This document shows, piece by piece, positions 21,626-34,423 of a stretch of 64,000 nucleotides of DNA. Every line of letters begins with the position of its first letter. Within the stretch, counting starts at the first letter, position 1. A model generated the notes under the pieces. It made no database searches, was not told the DNA's origin, and saw only the letters and a program-made list of their open reading frames with translations. Source of the stretch: Cavia porcellus (Eukaryota; Chordata; Mammalia; Rodentia; Caviidae); the NCBI RefSeq assembly GCF_034190915.1, contig NW_026947489.1, forward strand, positions 54,560,001 through 54,624,000, read 5' to 3'. The position numbers and the translations under genes were made by a program.

Positions 21626-22496
21626 GCCACAATCACAGTATTTATTGCAGGCAAGGAAAGGTACTGTCCTAAGAGATACAGTGAAAGATATTCATATTTA
21701 CAGCCTCATTCTCTTAGCCTCCGCAACAGGTAGCATCCCACTGGCAGCTGCCATGCAGAAGAGCATGCTTGCAAGTTGCCTGCTCAAAAAAGTTATTTAA
21801 ATTGAGACATTTTAAAGGAATTATTAAGTTCTAATATTATATTCATTTCTAAATTGATTTTCCATGGCACCTGATTAACCTTAAGAAATGTTAATTTTAC
21901 CCTGCACTAATAAATATTAGATTGAGTGATTTCTATCAGCAACAAAAAATTCTAAAGGCAGACTAGGTTGCAAACATGGGTTTCTAAGTGAATGTACTCC
22001 GAAGTTGTGTCAATATTTGTAATCTGGTCATGAGAATAAGAAATTTATGACAGGAAGCAGGTGAGGAAGTATTGTCTCAGTGTTGAAGCAGGATAGAAGA
22101 TTATAATAAAATAATGATGAGAAATTATTCCAGTGTAAGCTGTGCAGTAAAAGCCTGTCTCTGGAATACAGAAATACACTTAAGAGGACACATTAGGAAT
22201 CGCTACTTGAAGAGTCTGAGTTTGACCTTTATGAATTATATATTATCACTGTTTTGAATTAAGCTATTATCGCTTCATTGTTATTTTAGCAGCTACCAAA
22301 TGAGGAAAGCAGTGTTTGGCAACATTTCAATGTTCATTTCCACCAAGAGTATATTTTAATAACTTTGTTTCTGGTATTACCTCATCCATGTAATGCAAAA
22401 AGCACTGAGATCGGAAAATAAAGGAAAACTGCTGTGATAATTTGATAGAGAAATATTAAAGATAGTAGACATTATACTTTCTCAATAGATTTTCTT
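21626..22496. other. Unique DNA, no gene seen
   Basis: No gene or nameable repeat recognised. Confidence 0.4.
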
Positions 22497-22645
22497 TTAG
22501 TCTTTTTGAGAAAGGGTCTCACTATACAATTCAGACTGGCCTTGAGCTCACTTTGTAGCCCAGGCTGGTCTCAAACGTGCAAAAATCCTCCTGCCTCAGC
22601 CTCCCAAGTACTAGGATTACAGGCACATGCCACCACACCTGGCCT
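22497..22645 (-). mobile_element. B1-like (7SL-derived) SINE
   Basis: The plus strand reads 'gagaaagggtctcactatacaattcagactggcc', a tandem-like 'tttgtagcccaggctggtctcaaac', 'cctcctgcctcagcctcccaagta' and 'acaggcacatgccaccacacctggcc'. This is the reverse complement of a B1 monomer, and a well preserved copy. Confidence 0.9.
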
Positions 22646-22739
22646 TCTGTATAGAATTTTTCTAATGAAATATTAAAAGTATTTCTGCTTCTTCAGAATA
22701 TGTTAGAGCATTAATCCTCTACTTAAAAATATTGAAATA

Positions 22740-23085
22740 TAAATACAAATCAGTAATATATTTACTTATATGATCTAAATTACACAGTTAAATGATATGA
22801 TTATCTGATATGTCCTAGTATATGTAGGTGACATATATATGTGTGATTATGTAAAATTTGATATATATGCTATTAATATATTTACTGATTATGTTCAATT
22901 TGATACACATACTACTAAAAGCAAATATATTATGTAATATTTATATAATATATATTGTAAATATATATTATAATCTGTAATACATTATACAAAATTATAT
23001 AATATATCTATAATTATATAATTTACAATATAATTTATATTTAGTATATAATGGGATATATATGTACATATATTTTATGGTTCTT
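22740..23085. repeat. AT-rich low-complexity tract
   Basis: About 345 bp dominated by TATA, ATAT and TTATA phrases with many short inverted repeats such as aatatatt. It has no coding content. Confidence 0.8.
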
Positions 23086-24739
23086 TAATCCTCCAGTGAA
23101 ATTTTTACCTTGACAGCACCCTGGAGTTATAGTCATTTCATAACAAAGCACAGACAAGCAGACACTGCTTTGACCCTAGCAGGTGCAACCTCACACAAGC
23201 TGAAAGGTTAACTCATTAAGATCGCTAATACTGCCACCACTTGAGCAGAAAACAGTCACAGACAATTACGCACACCTAATTGTACCTGAATATGGAATAT
23301 ATTTTTTCCTTAGGTGATCAATCTTAAGTTTACAGGACTGCGTGTGGTAACTTTATGAGAATTACTTCCTGGAATTATTTTTGTAGTAAAGGCAGTTTCT
23401 CAAAACATTTAAAAGTCTTTCACATATTTGTTATAAACTCATAAAATTCTTTTTCTCTACTGCTTTGAAATAGTTTCCCAATTGCAAATATCTAGTGGCA
23501 ATTCTTATACACAAAGGTACTACATGAAAGTTTAGAAATTTCATAATTTTGACTTCTTTGTTATAAATCATTTGAAAACAAGAAAGGACTGAGTTACTTT
23601 TCTGGCCATGCTAGGAATGACCACAGATGCTTGCACTGAATTAAAGTGATTTTAAAGTCAGGTCACTCTCAGACTCTAATTGCCTTGTATGATAGGTTTA
23701 GTTATGCAGATTTTTTTGACTAATGACCTTTTCTAATTGCAAGTCATATAAGGAAAAATAAAAGTCATTCACTGATAACCCTTCAGCTCCCTATCCAGTT
23801 GTCTGAGATTTTATGAAATGCCTGTAGGTGTTATGAAAGTCATAGATTTTAATTTACAGGAATCCTTTAATTAAGCTAGTCTTGCTAGGCTGACTTTTGT
23901 CCCAAAGATCACAGACTCAGCCAAGCATTAATTTATATACCCAAAGAAGAATCTGATTAAAATGTTTAACATAGTGAAAATATATTTCATGATCATAATA
24001 ATTATAAAGCATATATACTACTTATGTTTTTGGAAGCAGAATATATCTATAAAAAATAACAATTTTCTAAGCATCCCCTGTGTGGAAATTTATAGATCCT
24101 TGGTCTATTATTGCACTGGCCTTGCAGATTTTAATTCCTGGTTCACAGCGTCATGTTCCAGTAATTATCCTGTCATGCTCTTTGGAATTTGAATATCTGA
24201 TAGAGTAGACCATTCTTTCAATAACCCTATCTCTTTATTATCAGTCTCCTCCCCTGGTTAGCCAACAACGTGTCTTTGCCATTTAATTCTAAGGTCATCT
24301 CTTGGACCTTAGCATAATTGTTACTGACAACCACTCCATAGTTTTGCTACCCATTCCCTCCAGTTTTCTAAATAATTCATAATGAAAATACATTTCCCTT
24401 CCAAAAGACTTGCTCAGAAAAAAGCCAAGGCAGTTCAAGCGCAGTTTTCCAAGGGTTTTAGTTTTCCAAAGATTTCCAAGGGTTTCCAAAGGTTTCTTGC
24501 AGGGGTTGAGAATACTGCACACCTGTGCTGATTTGGCTCAGATTCAAATAAATCACCTTAGACCACCAGGGGCGCCCTGGTGCAGCAATCTGTATCTTCT
24601 TCCTGCCTCAGAGTCCCTTCACATCGTCCATTTGTCTTCCTCAGCCGTGGTCTCCAATTCAATCAAATACTGATGTATTTCATTGTTCCATTTTAAGTAG
24701 CAATAGTCTTTGCATCTGTTTTCTTTCATCTCACCTTTT
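23086..24739. other. Unique DNA, no gene seen
   Basis: Short frames at 23962-24192 and 24410-24673 lack recognisable features. Around 24440-24500 a 'tttccaagggttt' phrase is locally repeated about four times, a small degenerate tandem repeat. Confidence 0.4.
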
Positions 24740-25545
24740 GAAACTCATTCCAGAAGGTCCTTCATCCCTGCCAGAAGAGCCCTTGCCAAATCCTCAGCAA
24801 TCTGGATGGTGCTGAATTCAGTGCAGGAATTTTCAGAGTTTATCTCAGATCACCAGCTGCTTTTGACCCTGATTATCCTGTTTCCTGAAACATTGCTCGG
24901 TGTCTGTCTGACTCTGTCTCTATATCTGTCTGTCTCTCTGCTCCTCTCCTAAATGTCCCTCTATCCCTTAGGTAAGTTTCCTCTCATTTCCTTTCCTCCA
25001 AACGGTGGACAATCCTGAGTTTCAGTCCTGAGTACCTCTTCCTGTCCTCTGCACCTGCTCATTAGCAGACCTAAGCCAGGTTCAAGGTCTCTCCGCGCTT
25101 CTCACAGCCTTGCCCTCCAGCTCTGCCCTACCTGTGGAGCTTCAGGCCTCATTCCCTGCTGCTCATCCACAGTCATCACCGTCTCATATGCAGCTCAAAC
25201 TCTTTGTTTCTACAATCAAACGACCAACTGTTGGAAATAAATCTTCCTCCTGTAGGTTTCTCCAAATCATTAAATGTCAGCTTTATTTATCTATTTGTTC
25301 AGGCCCCAAACCTTAGCTTTATCTATCTTTCTCTTGGCCCCACATTAAAATTCTACTTATCAACAAAGGCTGTGCCCTCAATATATATTCAGAACCCAAT
25401 CATTCTGATCTTCACTAGTTCCACACCTGGCCCATTAATTGCACGGATTTATGCAATGATTTTCCCGTTGATCTTACTGGGTTCACCTTTGCTACGTTTC
25501 CCACAGTCTAATTTCCATTCAGCGATCGGAGTCATGCAGTGAAAG
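24740..25545 (+). mobile_element. LINE-2 (L2) fragment, reverse-transcriptase region
   Basis: Phrases follow the L2 RT coding order on the plus strand. A 'gccaaatcctcagcaatctggatggtgctgaattcag' region (24785-24825) is followed by 'accagctgcttttgaccctgattatcctg' and a 'gagcttcaggcctcattccctgctg' segment. The end is 'ttccacagtctaatttccattcagcgatcggagtcatg', the counterpart of the L2 'tccacactgcagccagagtgat' segment. The reading frame is destroyed by many changes, as in other mammalian L2 copies. Confidence 0.6.
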
Positions 25546-25907
25546 GAGATGCTTTTATCCCATGCCCTGTAAAAGCCAAAGTCCTTACGGGGGGAATTAT
25601 TTAGAAATATTTTTGCTTTTAAGATGATGGAAGTAATGCATATTTCATGGAAGTATTTCCACACTGGGAAAAATTTTCTATTTTCTTACCCCTTCACATA
25701 GGGACCACAGCTTTCAAATAATGATTGTCCAGAGTTGGGATTATCTGGGTAGGTACTAAGAACACGGTGGTTTTAAATTGTCATTACAGCATTGTCTTTG
25801 TCTTTTATTTTATGATCTCTTGTATTATGGTAAAGAAAAAGAGTTACATCTTGTTATCACTAGTTGAAGTGTTCTGATGAAAATTTCCTGGGACAAAATT
25901 CTACATC
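25546..25907. other. Unique DNA, no gene seen
   Basis: No gene or repeat recognised. Confidence 0.4.
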
Positions 25908-26055
25908 TAAATTCAGGTGTGGTCATGCATGCCTGTAAACCCAGAACTACTTAGAAGGTGAGCAGGAGGATTATTGAGAGTTCAAGACCAGCCTGGGCTA
26001 CAAAGTGAGACCCTGTCTCCAAAAGAACAAAAAATAAAAAATAAAAAAATAAACC
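25908..26055 (+). mobile_element. B1-like (7SL-derived) SINE
   Basis: Reads 'caggtgtggtcatgcatgcctgtaaaccc', 'gagttcaagaccagcctgggctacaaagtgagaccctgtctc', then an A-rich tail of (AAAAAT)-like units. Confidence 0.9.
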
Positions 26056-27441
26056 CTCCAAATCCTCATAATTTTTTATAATCCATTTAACTAATCCAGT
26101 CAATTTTCTTGAAAATATCTATAAACATCTTTAGATACTCTTTGATTTGAGCAATCAGCTCCAGTCAAGTAGTCACTTACCTGCTCTTCCTCTATTGTCA
26201 AAATCATCTATATACAATTTAGAAGACCACCTAATTTCTTTTTTTAAAGATTTTTTTTTTATACCTCTTGCCCTCAAAAGTTACTACCAATACCTTGGTC
26301 TATATACTTAAGAAAGCATAATTAGAAAAATATAATAATAAAGGATAATTAGAAACAGAAGGTAACCCACTTAATATTAACTTTGTGTTTGAATTTCTTT
26401 TATCAATATTGCTGATCGAGGGAAATTTTAAAATATATTTGACTCTTTGGTACCTGATTTTATTCTGGCCCTGAAAGATTTAAGATGGTACTTCTGATCT
26501 AATCTTCTATTGCAGAGTTATTCCAACATTAGGCAAAATTTTACAGCTCAAATGTTTCAATAGTAATTTGCTTCAGATGCCAATATATGGACTCCTTTTA
26601 TTGCAGAGGACTTATAAAGACATAGTATAGAACTGTATGTCATTTCTATGACCATAAGATTAGAGATTTAAAAATTGCTAATTTATAAGTGGCTACAGTA
26701 CCAGGTTTCTGTATTAGTCAGTAATGGTGTTGAATAAGTGATAATGTCCACAGAGGTTGTGCCTGCTTTACTGTTACCCTAGTTATAAGTGCTCAGTTAA
26801 AAATAACACATAAATAATTTAGGTGCTCAGTTGTAGATATTTATTGGTGCTGATTATCCTTATTCATGTATGATACCACTGGTGAAAATTCAACTCCCAG
26901 ATCAGGTGGCTATGTGTGTGTATTTGTGTAAAGTGGCTTATCAAAATATTTGACAATGGATATAATCACTTTACATCTCCTGACTGACTTCTCTGCCTAT
27001 CCCAAGGGGTATGCTTGTGGCTTCAAATCAGATTGTAGTCTAAATGCTTATGGACTCCTGTTCCCTCAGCAGCAATCTAAATTTCTTTCTTTAGAGTTTG
27101 AATTTGTCTTAACCCATCTCCCACATCTAATGTCTCACATCAAGACTAATGTCTGTATTCTCCTTAATATCATGGCTAGAAAAGAAAATATTTAGAAAGA
27201 TACCTCCAAAGCATGTCACTTGTACCTAAAATCCTGTGAATTTTGCAGTTCTTCCATTTGTCTGCTGTCTTTTAAGATGTCTAGGATTGACCCTGCATGT
27301 TTCCTGCTAACCAAGGATAGACCTAATGATTCATGTTAACAGGCTAAATGAAAATTTTATTTGAATTAATAAATAAATGGATTAATATTCTATCATATAC
27401 ATCCTCTAATACCCACAGATAAAATGTCAGATACTTTTGAT
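26056..27441. other. Unique DNA, no gene seen
   Basis: AT-rich. No gene or nameable repeat. Confidence 0.4.
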
Positions 27442-27780
27442 ATCAGACTACCTTTGTCCATTTGGATTGCTGTAAAAAATATAATGATCTGGGTAATTTA
27501 TACACAATTTTTTTATGATTTTGAAGGTTGGAAAGTTCAAAATCAAGACACTGTCAAGCTTCCTGTCTGGTGCATACTACCCTTTTCTTTTAAGATGGCC
27601 CTGTGGGCATTTCTGTATCCTGTGAAAGAAAGGTCCTCCCAGGGAAGGGCAGGTTTTCTGTTAAGGGTGTTAATCCATTCACAAAGGAGACCCTTAAGGA
27701 CTTAATCATTTTCATAAGACCACCCCTCTTAACGCTCTTGACTGGAATTTTCAACATGAATTTTGGAAGAGCCAACATCA
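27442..27780 (-). mobile_element. MaLR-type LTR (MST/MLT1 class)
   Basis: The plus strand has 'gtccatttggattgctgtaaaaaatataatg', 'gggtaatttatacacaa', 'ggttggaaagttcaaaatcaagacac', 'cttcctgtctggtgc', 'aaggacttaatcattttcataagaccacccctcttaac' and 'ttttcaacatgaattttgg'. The order and spacing fit a reverse-complemented MST/MLT1 LTR. The 93- and 146-codon frames across it are chance frames. Confidence 0.8.
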
Positions 27781-28939
27781 CCATCACGAAAGCTACAGAA
27801 ATAACTAAAAATGTTTCAAGGACACAGAAGTCATTCTTACCTGGGAGTGTCTGGAATCTGGAAAGACTGGAATATGGAATTCTTCAACAGACAGAGAGAA
27901 GAAAAGGGAAGGTGAACTGTGTGATTACTACCTTAGCAAAAAGACACAAAGGGAACAGCAGAGAGAGTGTAGGTCATGTTGGAGAAGGTAGTAGGCTAAA
28001 TCATACAAATAAAATCATCTTGCCTGCATTGGAGAAGACTTGAACGTTAAGTGAGAGATTAGTCTTTTTATTGGATAGCCAACCAATAGGGAAAACAATA
28101 GGCAGACCCTAAAGTACATAATAGTCACACTGAAAACTCATGTAATTGAATGTCAGCTACATAAAAGTATATGAAGAAAAGTACTAACAGGATACAGACA
28201 TTGTTTGGAGGAAATTTTTATTGTTTGTAAATCCCAGATACTGTACTTGCACTCTCCACCCAGGATTAATTTTTATGAAGAGCTCTAAGCAACCAGCCTT
28301 TATTTTTTTCTGATCTTCAGGAAGAGGGCAAAGTAGAGATTGCATCAAAAGATAGACATAGCCCTGGGATTTCTTCACAAATGATGTCCACACTTTACAT
28401 GCAAACTGAGGTATATAATTCTTAGAAGGGAGTGCTAAAAGAGGCTATAAAGTAGGGAAGATCTGATATTTCCAAAATTTTATGTTTGGCTTAAATTTAA
28501 AATCAGTAAAATTATTTTTAAGCAGAAAAAAGTCCAATTGCAAAGAAAAGCACAAATAAATCTAATTAAATATTTAATTGCCTCAAATTTTAAAGACTGC
28601 TCTACAGTAACTGTGTAGCTTAATTTGCCATTGATCAAACTAGCTGGGGAAACTAGTAATCATGAGTTTGTTTCCTCATGAATGCTTATCAGAATGTTCC
28701 AGCCTACAATGTACCCTCAGAGTTTCAACGAAGACTTGATCCTTACAATCTACCTAGCAAATATTTCCTGTATGACTTTGCCTCTTATTCACTTTATAGC
28801 AGTTTTTGCAAGTAGTAATAAAAGTGCTTTGTGTTGCTATTTGATATGTTAATATTTCAAGTACATAAAATAAGGCAAGGGGCCTAGCTTACACTCTTCT
28901 TTAATCTCATCCTTCTGTTTGTGATTAAAATTGGTGAGC
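27781..28939. other. Unique DNA, no gene seen
   Basis: No gene or nameable repeat. Confidence 0.4.
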
Positions 28940-29030
28940 TGAGGATTTAGCTCAGCAACTCAAGGGCTGATCTGGTAGGCATGGGGTCATGAATTTGATC
29001 TCCAGTTCTTCCCCCCCACAAAAAAAAATA
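28940..29030 (+). mobile_element. ID-like SINE
   Basis: Reads 'gagctgaggatttagctcagcaactcaag', 'ggcatggggtcatgaatttgatctccagttc' and a C/A-rich tail. Diverged but in the right order. Confidence 0.75.
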
Positions 29031-30599
29031 ACCTTAAAATTGGTGAGATGAGTTGCACTATAGAAATTGCACTGAACAAGATTGCTACACTTTTCCAGAG
29101 TAGAGAATTCAATTTAGAACAGACATTTCTTCTCAAGCTTTATGGTCAATTATGACCCAGCCTTTCTACATAAACTACCACTTTCTTCTATATAGGTTTC
29201 TAGAATCCATATAGAAGTTAAACTCTGCATTGGAACTGCCATTTGTCTTTTCACTTAAAACATATATTTCTGCTTTTGAAAGATGAAATGTTAAGAAGTC
29301 TCATTGTTTTACTTTTATGTGCTTTCTGCTCTTCTAAAGTTTTGTTTGACCTTAATGCACTGTTAGAAGTAAAAGTGGGAAAGAGATAATTGGAGTCAGA
29401 AACCTACTTCTATTTATTCTTATGTTCCTGACCCATTTTTTCTACAAATCAGAATAAGCCTAGTACACTTATTGGTTTTTACCAGAAATCATTTTGTTAA
29501 GTCTGTTTTATATTTTACTAGAAAGAGATCCTACTCACTACGAGGTCACAGTGTGATAAGAAAGAGGTACAACAAAGACTGAGTTAATTGGCTTGCTTAT
29601 AAAATACAGCCTTGGAGTTAACAAAATTCTAATTTAACTAGATTTCAAATTCTCTCAGGTTTAACCCATAACCTCAGTGAATCTGCTCAGAGCATAGAGG
29701 TCTGTGTGCTCAGGGATTATGCAGTGGGACACATACATATACACACGAGTTGATAGTTCAGGTTATAATGTTAGGGTCACACCATTTTGCCCATCCAAGG
29801 TAGCATTCTTTGGGAGAGACACTTCCATGTAAAACAAAAGAGACAGCTGATCCTAGCAGCAACACTTACTCATCATCAATCAAGTGAGAAGCACTGGACA
29901 CTAGCGTTCTGCCATATGTGATGTGACTATTGCTTGGGGAAATTTCCAGTCTAGTAAAGAAATAATCAAAGTCCATAATGATGAACCCAACTGGTACACG
30001 GAGGAGACAACATCTACCTCCAGCTGAGAGTACAAAAAAGGGTGCCCAAAAAGGACACAGTAGCAGACTCTTTGGTATAGAGTTTGCCAATTAGGAAAGA
30101 GCAGACTGGGAAAAGTGCTGGTCACTCCTATGACTGGCTTGTAGTGTCCATGACTGTGCTGGATTGAAGAACTAAAGAGATATTGTGTTGACCTTCTATT
30201 TTTTTTTTCTTCATGTCTCTTTTATCTGGGGAATAAATGGCTCTCCCTACACACGTTAGCCACACGTTTAAGTGCTATGCAAACCAGTCAATGATGTATT
30301 GATTCTTTTCTACTGTGACAAAAAAAGAGTGTCTATGAGGAAAAATAGATAAGCAAACAACGAAACCGAGGTTCAAAACAAGTTATTGGGACTGTTACAA
30401 TAGTTGAAATGTTGTACACTGTCTTCATAGTAGTTATTCAGAGTACCGAACATAGGCATGATATTTTGCCTAAACAATATTAGCGTAAAACATTTTTTCA
30501 AGGAACAAAGAGAAGCCAGCTGTATAATTATCTTAACTATCTTCCCAACTCACAATATCTATTGTACATTTTAGATCCTACTTACTTGTTCAGTTTATC
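29031..30599. other. Unique DNA, no gene seen
   Basis: The two overlapping 74-codon minus-strand frames at 29866-30125 share no known motif. No repeat named. Confidence 0.4.
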
Positions 30600-30639
30600 A
30601 TGCTACTGAGACATATGATTTTTTACAAATATGGGTCTG

Positions 30640-33600
30640 ATTAATTTCACTTATGAGTATGATCTCAACTTGCATTCATTTACCTGTGAAAGTCTCCAGT
30701 TTATCCTTCTTTATGGCTGAGTAGTGCTCTATTACATACTTTAAAAACCACATCTTTTTATCCATTCCTCAGTTGATGGGCATTCAGGTTTTTTCCCAGA
30801 GTTAGTTATTACTAATTATTCTGCTATAAACATATATTGCAATTGATGTTTTTAATTCTTCTGGGAAAATACCCAGAGGGACAATAGCTGAGTTGAATGG
30901 AACCTCCAATTCTAATTTATGAGAAATCCTCACACTGATTTCAATAGTCGTAGTACCAGTCTATACTGCCACTAACAGTGGAAAAGTGTTCATTTTTTTC
31001 TACATGGTCCCCCAGCATTTGTTGTTGGTTGCTTTCTGGATGACAGACATTCTTTCTAGAGTGAGATGGAATCTCACTATTATTTCAATTTTCATTTCTT
31101 GAATGACAAGTGATGTTGAACATTTTTCATATATTTATTTACCATTTGTACTTCTTTATGTGTATTCATCTCAGAGGCTCATTTGTGGAGTTGGATTTTG
31201 AATTTAGGTGGCCTTATCTTTTAAAATTCTTTATATGTTATAAATATAAGTCCGTGGTATAATGAACAGTTGATTAGTTTTTTTTTTTTTTCCTACATTG
31301 TGGCTTTGCTTTTCACTCTATTGATGATTTTTTTCCCCCTTTTTTGGTTCCAGGGATTGAAATCTTGCCAGGCAGATGCTTACTCTGCTGAGCTAAACCC
31401 TGGTCAGTGATTTATTTTGATGTGCAAAACCTTTTTAATGAGATGAGATCCAGTTGTTGATTTTTTGAAGTACTTCCCATGCAGTTTGGCTTTTGTTTAT
31501 GAACACTCTGCCTACCCCATGTCTTCAAGATTTCTACCTACTTTGTCTTCCAGTAGATTTGGTGTATCTGTTTTAATACTTAGATCTTTGATCCATTTTG
31601 ACTTTAGTTTAGTGCATGGTGATAGACTTGTGTCTAGTTTTAGTCTTCAGCATGTGGAAAGCCAGTTTTTCCAGCACTATTTGTTAAAGAGGCTGTTTCT
31701 TCCAGTGAACATGTTTGATCCCTTAGTCAAAGAAAGTGGCCGAGTATTTTTGTAGTTTTGTCTGCATCTTTTAATCTTTTCCACTGATCCTCAGGTCTGG
31801 TTTTTTTGCCAATACCATGCTGATTTTATCATAGTAACTTTATAGTATAATTTCAGGCCTAGGACTGTAATGCCCGCTGACATGTATTTGTTGCCAAGAA
31901 TTGCTTTTACAATTCTAGGTGTTTACTGGTTCCAAGTAAATTTTAAGAGTGTTTTCTCTAGATCTGTGAAGTATGCTAATCATATTTTGATTGGGATTGC
32001 ATTAAATGTATATAGTAGTTTTGGAAGGATGATCATTTGTACTATGTTGGTTCTTCTTATCCAAGATCAAAGGATATCTTTACATTTTCAGATACCCTCT
32101 TCAATCTCCTTATATAGGGTACTGTAATTTTTACTGTATAAATGTTTTATGCCTTTTGTTAGATTAATTTCTAAGTATTTCATTTGTTTTGGATGTGTGG
32201 TTTCCCTAATTTCTCTTCCTGTGAGTTTGTTGCTTGTTTATAATAACACTGTTGACTTTTGAGTGTTGACTTTGTACCCTGCTAAACTAATGAATTTGGA
32301 TATTAAATCTTCAAGGTTTTTGGTGGAGTTTGGGGGGTCTTCTAAGTAGAGTATCATGTCATCTGCAAATAATGGTAATTTAAATTTGTCCTTTCCTATC
32401 CTTTATTCCTTTTATTTTTTTCACTTGTCTAATTGCTATAGCTAATGTTTACAGAACTGTATTAAATAGAAGTGGTGATAATCAACATTCTTGCCTTGTT
32501 CCTGATTTTAGAGTAAGAGCTTTCAGTTTTTTGATCATTTAGTACAATATTAGCTATTGGTTTGTCATTGATGACTTTTATAAGATTGAGGTAAAAACCA
32601 TCTATTCCAATTTACTGTACATTCTTTTTTATCATGAATGGGTGCTACATTTCGTCAAATGCTTTTTATGAATCTATTGACATGATCTTGTTATTTTTAT
32701 CTTTAGTTCTGTTAATATGATGTATTACATTTATTGATTTGTGTATGTTGAACCATTCCTGCATCCCTGGGATGAATCCTATTTGGTTATGATATATAAT
32801 CTCCTCATGATTTGTTGCATTCCATTCGCCAAGTTCTTATTAGGGAGTTTTACATCAACGTTCATTAGAGAGTCTAATATGCAGTTTTCTTTCTTGGTTG
32901 GGTTCTTCTCTGCTTTTGGAATCAGGGTAATACTTGCTTTCAGGAATGACTTTGGAAACATTGTTTTCCTTGCAGTTTCTTTAAAGAGTTTCAGCATTGT
33001 GGTGTTAGCTCTTCTCTAAATTTCCTGTAGAATTCAACAGTAAATCCACCAGAGCCTAGGCTTTTCTTTGTTGATAAGTTTTTAACTATATTTCCAATTT
33101 CACTGGATAATATTGCTTTCTTAATATCTTTATATCTTACTGATTTAGTTTTGGCAATTCAATTGTAATCAGGAATCTGTCCATTTCTTCTGTGTTTTGC
33201 ATCTTATCAGACTATAGGTTCTTAGTATGTACTGATGATCTCCTGGATTTTTGTGGGATCTGTTGTGACTTCTCCCTACATTCCTAATTGCTTAAACTGT
33301 GTTTTATCTTTTTGATGAGATTGGCTTGTGATTTATCAACTTTATTCTTTTAAAGAACCAACTTTTCAATTCATTGATTTTTTCCTCTCTATTGCATTGA
33401 TTTTTGCTGCTGTCCTTATAATTTTCTCCTTCATGTGAGCTTTGAGTTTGATTTGTTCTACATTTTCTAGAAGTTTGAGATTCAACATTAGGTTGTTTAT
33501 CTGAGCTCATTCTGTTTTCTTAATGTGTACATTCATCTCTATAAATTTCCCTCATAGGATGGTTTTTATTCTGTCCCATAATTTTGTTATGTTATATCAG

Positions 33601-34410
33601 CATTATTGTTTAATTGTATTACTTTTTAATTTTGTCTTTAATTTCCTCTGGGATCCATTGGTTGTTGCAAAGGATGATTTAATTTCCATGTGTTAATGCA
33701 GTTTATGTGGTTTCCTTTGTTGTCAATTTCCAGTTTCAATGCGCTCTGGTCACATAACTGCATGGGATGATTTCAATTCCTCTATGTTGATTTAAACATG
33801 CTTTGTCAGGTAATATATGGTCTGTTTTGAAAAACATCCCATGTGCAGCTGAGAAGAATGCATGTCTCAGTGTTTTGGGATGGAATACTGTAGACCTCTA
33901 CCAAGTCCATTTGTTCACAGGCTTGGTTTAATTCATTTTTCTGTTTTTGATTTTTTTTTTGTCTAATTGATCTATCTGTAAAAGTGGAATATTAAGGTTC
34001 CCCACTTAATAGTATTAGTGCTTATTTGTTTTTTCATGTCAGTTAATATTTGTTTTATGTAGTTGGATGAGCTTGTGTTTGGTGCATAAATATTTATGAT
34101 TGTTATCTCTTCTTCTTGGAGTTTTCTCTAATGAGAATGTAGTGACCTTGTTTGTTTTGATGTAAGGTTCACAATGTCTGCAAATAGAATAGCTACCCCT
34201 ACTTTTTTCGGTGTCCTTGTGGCATGGAAAATTGTTTTTTCATCCTCTGACTTTTAGTCTATGAGTTTTCTTTTGGGTTAAATGTGTTTGTGGAATAAAG
34301 CATTGTTGGATCTAGCCTCTTGATCCATTCTGCCAGCATGTTTCTTTTGATTGGTGAATTGAGACCATTTATGTTAATGGTTATAACTGATATGTATTAC
34401 CTTTTCATTT
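30640..34410 (-). pseudogene. L1 ORF2 remnant
   Basis: Reading-frame remnants keep recognisable ORF2 segments in order on the minus strand. They include an FADDM-encoding stretch at 32351-32365 and an EN region where the SDH motif position reads C-D-Q at about 33746-33754. There are many frameshifts and stops, so no protein is made. It is interrupted at 31328-31410 by an ID-like SINE. Confidence 0.88.
31328..31410 (-). mobile_element. ID-like SINE nested in old L1
   Basis: On the plus strand: 'ttggttccagggattgaaatcttgccaggcagatgcttactctgctgagctaaaccctgg' (in pieces), the reverse complement of the ID core. The L1 phrase 'tgatgattt...' before it resumes as 'tgatttattttgatgtgcaaaacc' after it, so it inserted into the already resident L1. 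Confidence 0.8.
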
Positions 34411-34423
34411 TCATGTTGTTTCT

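Noticed and set aside
27424..28043. Open frames of 93 and 146 codons
   Set aside because: They overlap a reversed MaLR LTR, share no motif with known proteins and sit in different frames of the same stretch.
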